Assembly (NCBI GenBank): GCA_041554195.1
Contig: JBFFMJ010000004.1
Coordinates: 62,001 to 126,000 of the forward strand
From: JAPHSX01 sp041554195
GTDB lineage: Bacteria; Pseudomonadota; Gammaproteobacteria; Thiohalomonadales; Thiohalomonadaceae
DNA: 64,000 nt
Reading direction: 5' to 3'
The first letter of the stretch is position 1. Each line of letters opens with the position of its first letter. The notes under the pieces were generated by a model that ran no database searches, was not told the DNA's origin, and saw nothing but the letters and a program-made list of their open reading frames with translations. Made by a program: the position numbers and the translations under genes. Of this stretch, positions 26,601 through 34,200 are shown piece after piece.

Positions 26601-29600
26601 GGCGACCGTCGGTCAGGTGGTGGAGTACCGGCTTACCGTCCCCGGCTCACCGATGAACATGGCGCTCGATAATGTGGTGGTGAGCGATACGTTGCACGGC
26701 TCGCTGCTTTACCAGAGCGCGACGGCGGTGGATGGCGCTGGTAATCCTGTTGCCCTGACCGATAACAGCACGCTACCGGGCAGTGTTAGTCTGAATATTG
26801 CGACCGTTCCCGCCGGTGAGCAGGTAATCATTACCCTGCGTGCCAGAGTAGATAATAATGCCCAGGCCAATGCTGGAACCAGCTTCAGTAATATCGCCTC
26901 CTACAGTTACAACGGCATGCCCGCGGGCACGGTGACCAGTGGTAGCAGTACCGCATTGACGGTCATCGAACCGTTACTCACCCTTACCAAGGGTGTAGAC
27001 GACATCACCCCAAGGGTGGGGGGGGTGCTGACCTACTCGCTGACGGTGACCGCCTCAGGGGCGGGTGCCGGAGATGACTTCTCTGCCGCATACGATCTGA
27101 CAGTAGAGGATAGTCTGGGAATTGGCCTGCTTTATGAGCCGGGCAGCGCGACTCTGGATGGTGTGTCGCTGGCCGATCCGGTGACCAATAGCGGCGATGG
27201 GATTACTAGCGCACAGAGCTTGAGCTGGAACCCGACTGCAGGCACCGACATCGATCTTGCCGAGGGGCAAAGCGCTGTCATTACCTACCAGGCAAGGGTA
27301 CTGAACGGTGTCAGCCCGGGCCAGAGCATTAGCAACAGTGCGCTGGTTCGCTGGACTGGCCGTAACGGTAACCTCGCCACTGAACGAACCGGTACCGGCA
27401 CACCGGCCGTAAACGACTACTTTACCGCACCGGCGGTGGTGACGGTAACGGCCCAGGTGGCGGTATCACTCACCAAGTCGGTAATAAACCTCTCTACCGG
27501 CGAAAACCCCGGTGCCAATGCCGAGCCTGGGCAAACCCTCAGCTATACCCTGGTGCTGGGCAATGACAGTGTGATCGCGGTAAACAATGTCTCCCTGATC
27601 GATGAGCTCGGTGTCGAGTTTGAACCGGGTACCTTGCAGTTGATAACGGTGCCTGCCGGAGTCGACAGCAGTGCCACCGACCCCATTGGTGGGGTAAACG
27701 GTAGCGGGATTGTGGATATTCGCAACATCTCACTGGCCCCACAGGGTGACCCGGCGGGCAATGACTCGATTACGGTCAGTTTTAGCGCCACCCTTGCTCA
27801 GGTACTGAGTAGTGGTTCTAGCGTTCTCAATCAGGCGATAGCCGACTCGGCAGCGTTGCAACCGACGCCCAGTAATCCGGTCTCTACCCTGATTACCTCT
27901 GCCCCCAGTTTTGATATCAACAAGACCTCGGAGGATCTTACCCGCGATCCCGCGATACTGTTACCGAACGAGACCCTGCGTTACACCATCACGGTGAGGA
28001 ATACCGGTAACGAAAACACGGTAGGTGTCACACTGCGTGATGTCATTCCCGACAACACGACCTATATGGCCGACTCCACTACCCTCAATGGTCTGCCTGT
28101 AGCCGACCCGACTGCCGGTGTCTCGGCTCTGGAGAGTGGCATGTTGATCAATGCCCCGGCAGACCCCACCCCTGGATTAATGCTGGCGGACCCGACCTCC
28201 TCGAGAGTGGATACGGTGGCTACGATCACCTTTGATGTTGTGACCGATAGCGGTGTACTTGGTGGTACCTATATCAGTAATCAGGCATTTGTCTCGGGTG
28301 CCGGTGAAGGTGGCGCGGCCTTTAGTAACCTGCCATCCGATAACCCGGTAACGCTTTCTATCAACGATCCGACCCGCGACATCATCGGTAACCTGCCGCT
28401 GCTCGATGAGACTAAACTTGTCGACATTGTAGTGGATAACGGTACCCCCGGTGTCGCTGACCCGGGTGATGTGCTGCGCTACAGCATTACGGTCAGCAAT
28501 TTCGGCACGGTAGCGGCAACCGGCGTGGTATTGACTGATGCGGTGCCTGCAAACACCAGCTATGTCGCCAACTCAACCACCCTGGATGGCGCGCCGTTGG
28601 GACAGCTCGATGGCGGTGTTTCACCGCTGGCCGCAGGGGTGATGATTAACGCGGCGGGTAACGCGGCTGGAACCTTCGATGCCGAGGCCAGTGCCGTCGT
28701 CACTTTTAATGTACAGATCAATGCGGGTGTGGTCGCCGGTACGGTGATCACTAACCAGGGCTTTGTGGCCAGCAACGAATTGGCAACAGAACCGACCGAT
28801 GTCGATGGCGATGACAGTAATGGCGATCAACCCACGGTTATCGTTGTTGGTAGTGCGCAGCAGCTGGCGATTGTCAAATCGGTGAATATCGTAGGTGGCG
28901 GTGCCGCGTTACCCGGTGGTGAGCTGGAGTACGAGGTGCTGGTACTCAATACTGGCGATAACCCGGCTAACAGTGTGTTGCTGACTGATGACCTCAATCC
29001 GCTTGCCGGGCAGGCAAGCTATGTTCCGGGAAGTGGCTACCTGAGCGGCAGTGCCGTGGGAATCACCTCTGGCCTGGGCACATCCGCGGTGACGTATGTC
29101 GGTGGGGTGCTGAGTGTCGATTATGCCGCAGTGGTTGGCGACCTGGGGCCGGGAGAGTGGGTATCGTTGCGCTTCCGGGTAGCCATAGATAGCAGCCTGC
29201 CTGCGGGCACTACTATCACCAATACCGCGCAAGTACAGTGGAACAACACCCCCGTCTTCAGTCTTGATGCCAGTGTCACCATTGATGTGGGCGGTGTTCC
29301 GGGTACTGCCTCAATAACCGGACAGGCTTGGCATGATGCCAATTTTGATAACATCTTCGATACAACAGAAACTCCGCTGGCCAGTTGGCAGGTAGAGGTT
29401 TATCTCAATGGTAATTTCCTGGGCACACTGACCACGGATTCAAACGGCACCTATAGTGCCAGCGGCCTGGCGGTAACGGCGGCTACCGATCAGTACGAGC
29501 TGCGCTTTGTCGCCCCAAATGCTACGGCAACTACTGCCAGCCTGGGTTATGCCGATTCCGCTTATACCAACGGGCCGCAGCGCATCTCCGGTGTTACCGG

Positions 29601-31149
29601 ACCGTGGGGTAGCTTGGTGCAGGGACTGAATCTGCCCATTGATCCCAACGGCGTGGTTTTTGACTCTATCGTGCGGGATCCTGTCAGTGGAGCAACCCTG
29701 ACCATGCAACGCAATGGTGTGGCGCTGCCAGCCAGCTGCTTCGATGACCCGGCGCAGCAGGGGCAGGTTACGCTTGCGTCCGGTTTCTACAAGTTCGACC
29801 TGAACTTCAGTGACTCCGCCTGTCCGGCGGGTGGTGACTATGTCATTAACGTTATTCCTCCAGTAGGCAATGACTTTGAAGACGGGCCGTCACGCATCAT
29901 CCCGCCGGTGAGTAACGACCCCGCCTACGATGCCACCGCCACGCCATACGATGCCATTAATTGTAACGCCGATGCGGTGGCTGTTCCGGCGGGCTATTGT
30001 GAGGCGATGCCGAGCGAACTGGCACCGGTTGTGAGTGTGACCGCATCATCGGTGCGGCATTACCTCTATGTGACCTTGAGCACCCCGACTCCTGAGGAGA
30101 GCCAGCTCTTCAACAACCATATCCCGCTCGATCCGGTGCTGGATAATGCCCTGACTATTAGTAAGCGCTCACCGATGGTGAATGTCACACGTAGCCAGCT
30201 GGTGCCTTATACCATCACGATTAACAACACGATGCCGGTAGCGTTACAGGATTTGAGTATCGTCGATACCTTCCCGCCGGGCTTTAAGTATGTCTCGGGA
30301 TCGGCCAGCTTGAATGGCGTGGCTTTAGATCCCGTATTGGCCAATGGCACCCTGAGCTGGAGTAACCTGACGCTGGAACCGGGTGTGGTATACATCCTGA
30401 AGATGCTGCTGATCGTCGGCTCCGGTGTATCGGAGGGGGAGTATGTCAATCAGGTACAGATGTACCAGAGCGTGATTAACGGTATTGCCTCCGGCGTGGC
30501 TAGCGCCACGGTACGCGTGGTGCCCGATCCCACCTTCGATTGCAGCGACATCATCGGCAAGGTGTTCGATGACAAGAACCTGAACGGTTACCAGGACGAG
30601 GGGGAGAAGGGACTGGCTGGTACGCGTGTGGTGAGTGCCCGTGGCCTGATCGTGACCAGTGATGAGCACGGTCGCTTCCATCTCACCTGTGCCATGGTGC
30701 CCAACGAGTCGCGCGGTTCCAACTATGTCCTCAAGCTCGATGATCGCAGCCTGCCTTCCGGTTACCGGGTGACGACGGAAAATCCACGGGTGCAGCGGCT
30801 GACCCGGGGTAAGGTGACGAAATTTAACTTCGGTGCGACGATTCACCGGGTGGTGCGCCTGGATGTGGCCGACGGGGTGTTTGAGCCGGGCACCACCGAG
30901 ATGCGCCAGCAGTGGAAGTCGCGCCTTGAGTCCCTCAGCGTCGAACTGCAGAAGGCGCCCTCGGTGTTGCGGATCTCCTACCTGGCCGATGTGGAAGATG
31001 AGGGGCTGGTGGGTGATCGCGTCGCGATGCTTAAGGAGTTAATTGGCAATGAGTGGGAGTCGCTTGACTGCTGCTACAAGCTGACCATAGAGACCGAGAT
31101 TTTCTGGCGCCGGGGCGCCCCACCGGAGCGTTCCGGTGTCATTGATTAA
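20623..31149 (+). CDS. Giant exported DUF11-repeat protein (3,508 residues)
   Basis: A single uninterrupted frame from GTG 20623 (AAGGA upstream). A basic 60-residue N-terminal extension precedes the hydrophobic signal core (about 62-79; predicted cut VQA-GEF). From about residue 380 there are some 17 DUF11-type beta domains, each starting with a motif such as 'TKSADTSTLSLG' or 'EPLLKSMTAPASGEATVGQ' and containing 'DVLP...Y.PGSAT.NG'-like strands. SdrD-B-like domains lie near 2897 and 3306 ('GKVFDDKNLNGYQDEGEKGL'). The final ~100 residues resemble a degraded OmpA-like domain. Residues 1026-1655 and 1656-2285 are a tandem duplication. There is no sortase signal and no T1SS or autotransporter barrel. 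It is likely a surface stalk or adhesin; the export route is unknown. Confidence 0.88.
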   Translation: MDNWVTGALRKILLPGSAKRLTRVALTATVGLFVSKKRPETTSLMLSRLIPDDRSTGRNRYVPQLTLLFALLLGGVSQVQAGEFCSSINGGVIDGNIPAVRAELATLTQITIDTDCTFLNFPASNPLTVTVNFQTNDPSIYLIVFDNVYFTGHMACSNIDHKLWFVNGADYASSKSCQDLFIPVESIGKQSPAGTASVGEPFTYTLNIPVMYDPATDTYYNNPSPNTIGNIKICDDLSALQGPDYFDPAFKATGADVTYVSHTASLVSGGLTTPITLNHSPADAFCPSADGNKTLYFSNTNNPVLSNLTAGDQIELNVTVVLDNTPGNTIGKTFINTAEWWFSRSIDVNEDGIIQANEFFDPLPGQSGVSEIMSIAEPDLIVTKSADTSTLSLGVKANYTIDVQNNGGGDAWYATIADRLPTGMCDYNPTTGPITAQLFAADGSTAISGPLTSGTDYTAEYLSGFGVCGLRFRMVTPQAVIGPSQILRITYQSQIDTPPSPSPADGSVMTNVAGATLWYSGDGSYPRNTYTRTLSDGTPGVNDYQDNWDATVTLSGYYFQKTVTNRTTGAYPATSAFAGDRLRYTLRLINLNQTVDNIIISDVLDPTLFNLGTYSEISRPAGSAVNFNGASGAITVTNFSLAPSINPPAEAVFEFEINLAPVLADGTPVSNQSRLTANGGIDVLSDDPYVSGVYNYSNPPAGTTPDPTDLMIYAPGRLDKSRTQATATIGEQFTYRITIPNTPVDVPLYDVRILDNLGASAADMRFVGASVVSGGSWTLSNSGTATNLLIEDTATGIDIPANGKAVIDITVEVDNTAVNQSGLSFNNVASYTYNRVNGSVASQTAGAQNAANMSLVEPLISGISKSFGFISPASKTIAEAATAGDVLEFVVTAPSTGNSTAFDINIIDALPADLTLVPGSATAQINGVAVAGFAADPTVLPGGVLNWGKDNGDESLDVPAGQSLVLRYQATVTSVSAASVSNSVYLDWTSVDAGSAAERNGAGCPTITAPNDYCVGPATVTVNTVDNNRLYKRVVSDSYAESPTSTGLPVVRIGDTVTYRLQLDLQENTTRNVVVEDILPVGMALQSFNFFASAGADFSYVPVTQPAVGDSGTLRWELGDIVNTPSNDGTPVDQLYIRYVAKVVPNYPPVGVGHTNTTQLDNQASLSYTGGDPLLEPTRLTDSTSVEVRRPRMQAISKVELGGGRTGTGTVADPYQVDIASDVMSFQLSSCNTGPAPAYDVVITDLLAPELDETDLATTPPVVRLDATTLTVGVDYLYTAPARGGEMRFTLQDSAPVPPGSCLTVDYSMGFYADLTAQSTWSNQARLREYWTLPTNGRRYVPSTPAEIWMTNVINVEPLTKSLLSPASGEATIGQLVQYQVTVPGAPMNVALNNVVMSDTLHGALQYLNASAVDGSGNPVALTDNSVAPGSVSLAIANIPAGKQAIITLRTRVRNTTGANAGTSFSNSASYSYSGMPVGSNTTGSSGPLRIVEPLVSVSSAVSSSVPRAGDTLTYTLDFTASGGGIGDNFSPAYDLTIEDSLSLGLLYEPGSATVNGVPLVDPVTTGNGVSTPQSLTWSLSNGTNIDIPEGTSTLVSYRVSVLSGVGPGDVLTNSVIGRWTSLNGNFAAIERTGSGTPALNDYFTAPSLVTLTIGDNSGLAKSVIDDSYNEIPASTGEPIVRIGDTVTYQLRLELQEGTTQNVVIEDILPPGVALESFAINATPNFSYALGVQPAAGDSGTLRWELGDVVNTPSNDGTPVDSMYIRYVARTLTAPPPVGVGDSITSLLDNQASLNYTGAVSPQSVTSTVNVRRPFMDAVSKTETVGGRVGSGTAADPYQIDIVSDTMSFQLNSCNSGQAPAYRVVIVDQLASQLDEGDLAANPPTVRVDGTTLIAGVDYLYSAPVRGGQMRIELRDSVPLVVGSCVTVDYSLGFYPDIAAQSLWSNQAIVEEYWTLPLNGRRYDNTTAGEVWMTNLVTVEPLLKSMTAPASGEATVGQVVEYRLTVPGSPMNMALDNVVVSDTLHGSLLYQSATAVDGAGNPVALTDNSTLPGSVSLNIATVPAGEQVIITLRARVDNNAQANAGTSFSNIASYSYNGMPAGTVTSGSSTALTVIEPLLTLTKGVDDITPRVGGVLTYSLTVTASGAGAGDDFSAAYDLTVEDSLGIGLLYEPGSATLDGVSLADPVTNSGDGITSAQSLSWNPTAGTDIDLAEGQSAVITYQARVLNGVSPGQSISNSALVRWTGRNGNLATERTGTGTPAVNDYFTAPAVVTVTAQVAVSLTKSVINLSTGENPGANAEPGQTLSYTLVLGNDSVIAVNNVSLIDELGVEFEPGTLQLITVPAGVDSSATDPIGGVNGSGIVDIRNISLAPQGDPAGNDSITVSFSATLAQVLSSGSSVLNQAIADSAALQPTPSNPVSTLITSAPSFDINKTSEDLTRDPAILLPNETLRYTITVRNTGNENTVGVTLRDVIPDNTTYMADSTTLNGLPVADPTAGVSALESGMLINAPADPTPGLMLADPTSSRVDTVATITFDVVTDSGVLGGTYISNQAFVSGAGEGGAAFSNLPSDNPVTLSINDPTRDIIGNLPLLDETKLVDIVVDNGTPGVADPGDVLRYSITVSNFGTVAATGVVLTDAVPANTSYVANSTTLDGAPLGQLDGGVSPLAAGVMINAAGNAAGTFDAEASAVVTFNVQINAGVVAGTVITNQGFVASNELATEPTDVDGDDSNGDQPTVIVVGSAQQLAIVKSVNIVGGGAALPGGELEYEVLVLNTGDNPANSVLLTDDLNPLAGQASYVPGSGYLSGSAVGITSGLGTSAVTYVGGVLSVDYAAVVGDLGPGEWVSLRFRVAIDSSLPAGTTITNTAQVQWNNTPVFSLDASVTIDVGGVPGTASITGQAWHDANFDNIFDTTETPLASWQVEVYLNGNFLGTLTTDSNGTYSASGLAVTAATDQYELRFVAPNATATTASLGYADSAYTNGPQRISGVTGPWGSLVQGLNLPIDPNGVVFDSIVRDPVSGATLTMQRNGVALPASCFDDPAQQGQVTLASGFYKFDLNFSDSACPAGGDYVINVIPPVGNDFEDGPSRIIPPVSNDPAYDATATPYDAINCNADAVAVPAGYCEAMPSELAPVVSVTASSVRHYLYVTLSTPTPEESQLFNNHIPLDPVLDNALTISKRSPMVNVTRSQLVPYTITINNTMPVALQDLSIVDTFPPGFKYVSGSASLNGVALDPVLANGTLSWSNLTLEPGVVYILKMLLIVGSGVSEGEYVNQVQMYQSVINGIASGVASATVRVVPDPTFDCSDIIGKVFDDKNLNGYQDEGEKGLAGTRVVSARGLIVTSDEHGRFHLTCAMVPNESRGSNYVLKLDDRSLPSGYRVTTENPRVQRLTRGKVTKFNFGATIHRVVRLDVADGVFEPGTTEMRQQWKSRLESLSVELQKAPSVLRISYLADVEDEGLVGDRVAMLKELIGNEWESLDCCYKLTIETEIFWRRGAPPERSGVID
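23698..27477 (+). repeat. Diverged tandem duplication of a 630-residue multi-domain block
   Basis: Block 1 (23698-25587) and block 2 (25588 to about 27477) are exactly 1,890 bases apart and code for the same succession of four DUF11-like domains. Matching landmarks include 'NTPSNDGTPVD' (both), 'WTLPTNGRRY'/'WTLPLNGRRY', 'SPASGEATIGQ'/'APASGEATVGQ', 'GNPVALTDNS' (both), 'NAGTSFSN' (both) and 'LLYEPGSAT' (both). Sequence has drifted throughout, so this is an old duplication and not an assembly artefact. Confidence 0.88.
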
Positions 31150-31212
31150 CAGCTTGAAGAGAGGTTCGTCTGGCACGCGTCGACGACTAATGATGGGACG
31201 GTTGAGTAGAGT

Positions 31213-34200
31213 ATGCTGAAAAGAGTGTTAGTGCTGATTAGTGCAGTACTTACCTCAGGCCATGCGTTCGCGCAGACAGAGCCTGAGGAGCTTGCCGTGC
31301 CCGTCAATGGGGAGGCGGGGATACGCACTACCGCCCCCTATGGCGAAGCAGTGGAGCAATATCTTTCTATCGATTCCCCCTATACACCATGGGTAACCGA
31401 TGCGGACGGGGAGCAGGGCGGCGACAAGATTGAGATCCAGAAGGTAATAGATAAGGAGGTTAAGACCCTCAAGCTGCAAAATGTGGTTCCGCCAATCCGT
31501 TTTGAATCAGGTAAAGCGGCTATTCCTGAGGATTACATCGGCCTGCTACGTGATGTACTGGAGCGCATGAAAGACCGGGTAAATGTGCGCCTGCACTTCC
31601 TGGGTCATACCGATAACGTCAAATTGAGCGGCGCCCTCAAGGAGAAGTTTGGCGACAATGCCGGACTCGCACGTGAGCGCGCCGGTACCACCGCCGAATA
31701 TTTCCAGCGCGCACTGGATCTGCCGCCTGAGTCGATCTCCTACGAGGGAGTGGGTGATGCGCAACCTATCGCCAGTAACAGCACACTGGCGGGTCGGGCA
31801 CAGAATCGTCGTGTTGAGGTCGAGGTCTGGTACGACGAGATCAATGAGAAGCTGGTCGACAAGGAGGTGCTGGTTTCCGGGCAGAGCAATCGCATCAAAG
31901 TGTGCCGTGTTGAGACGGTGTGTAAGTTGCGTTACAAGGAGGGGCATGCCAAACGGGGGCAGGTGAAGAACCTGGTTGCGCCGCTGCGTTATGATGAGCA
32001 GAGCACCGAGATCCCCGCCGCCTTCCTGCAACAGCTGCAACAGGCGCTGCACAACCTGCGCGCCAAGCAAAATGTCGTGATCAAATTTATCGGTCATTCC
32101 GATAATCTGCCGCTTACCGGTCGGGATGCCCGGATCTACGGCAACCCCCTTGGCCTCTCCAAGGCGCGAGCACGCAGGGTGGCGCTGGCGGTGCAGGATG
32201 CACTGCGGTTGCCAAGTACTGCCGTCGACAGTAGTGGTAAGGGGGCCAAAAAACCGGTCGCCTCCAATAACACCGAGAAGGGACGGATGCTCAATCGCCG
32301 GGTGGAGGTGGAGTTCTGGTATGACGACCCGCTGCAGGAACTGCCCGATGAGCCGCAGCTCTGTCCCGAGTCCTCTGCGGCGGAGACGGTGAGCCGAGTC
32401 TATGATCCGCCCTCCGGCAATATCGATCCGATCTATTTCAATGCCAGTGCCCCGATGCTGCCCCCCGGCTACAGCCAGCGCCTGGAGCGTCTGATGGGTG
32501 AGCTTGGCGACAAGGCCAACGTGCGCCTGCGCTTTATAGGCTACATCAGTAATGAGCGCCTCGACCGCCGTACCGCCTCGGTTTATGGCGATGATATCGG
32601 CCTCTCTACCGCACGTGCCCGTCGTGTGATGGAGGCGGTGCGCGGGCAGATCACGCTAACTGACAAACAGGTGGAGTATGAGGGACACGGTTATGTGCAG
32701 ACCGACGATGTAGTGAATGCCGGTTTTGTCGAGGCCGACCGTTCTCGCGTGGTGGTGCAGGTGATCTATGATGAGTTGGCGCTGCTGGACGATAGCGAGG
32801 GACTTGATATCACCCGCATGACCCGTGAGGTGGAGCCGCAGAATCCCTATGCACTGAACTTCATGCGCATTACCGTTGATGGCAAGCCGATCAATGACCC
32901 GGGTAAAAATATCCCTGATGTGCAGCGTTGTACCGATGTCGCCCTGGAAAAAGCAGACATTCAGTTCAAATTCGACAACCTCGATTTCAAGCCGCGACTC
33001 AACGTTAGTGCCTGGCCTACCACCCTGCGTTATCAGGACGATACCAATACGGGGCTAGAGGAAAACCGGGTTCGTTTCCGCCTCTACAGCAACTATTTGG
33101 GCTTTATCGACCGTGCCGAGGTACGCCTGTTCGAGGCACAGCAGTCATTGCGCGATAAACCGCTGGCGGTTATTCCCTTCGATGAGAATGGTGCGGCAGA
33201 GTGGCGTGCGGAGTTCGAGCGCTATCAGGCCCCCGGTCGGGAGCTGAGGTATCTGCTGCGTGTTTACGATGCGCAGGGGCAGTTTGATGAGACCCAGGAA
33301 CAAAGCTTGTGGGTGGTCGACAAGATCGATGGGGACAAGATGAGCGCGGCCAGTCCGGAGAAGGAGCTGCTGGTCGGCTACGGGGAAAATCGCCTGCTGC
33401 GACAGAACATCCCGCTAAATGGTGGTGCCATTAAGGCCTATGGTAATGCTGTTCCCACCGACCATACGGTGTGGCTGGCTGGTCGTCCGGTACCGCTGAA
33501 TGAACAGGGTAAATTTGTGGCCGAGCAGCTGCTGCCCCCCGGTCTGCACAGTGTAGAGGTGGCGGTGCTCGATGAGCAGGGTAACGGTGAGCTGTTCCTG
33601 CGCGACCTTGAGCTGGAGAAGAGCGACTGGTTTTACGTTGGTATCGCCGATATTACCGCCGCACAGGACAGTACCAACGGCCCGGCAGAACTGGTGACTA
33701 ATGATAAGAGTCACTACGATAATGATCTGAGCGTCGATGGCCGTCTCGCCTTCTACACCCACGGCAAGTTTGGCGAGGATTGGGAGCTGATTGCCAGTGC
33801 CGATACCCGAGAGGGGCCGCTGGGTGAGATCTTCAGCAACTTCCTCAACAAGTCGCCCGATGCACTGTTCCGTCGCATTGACCCGGACCAGTACTACCCG
33901 AGCTTTGGTGATGACAGTACCGTGGAGGAGGGGGCACCGACCCTGGGGAAATTCTATGCCAAGCTGATGAAGCAGGAGAATTACGGTCTGTGGGGTAACT
34001 TCAAGATAGGTTATACCGACAACACCCTGGCCCACGTGGATCGCAGTCTATACGGTGCCAACGTTCACCTGCAGACAGCTGATACCACCAGCTTTGGCGA
34101 GCCGCGTATCTATTTCGACAGCTATGCGGCAGAGCCCGGCACCATTGCCGGGCGCGACGAGTTCCGCGGCACCGGCGGCTCGCTCTACTTCCTGCGCCAT

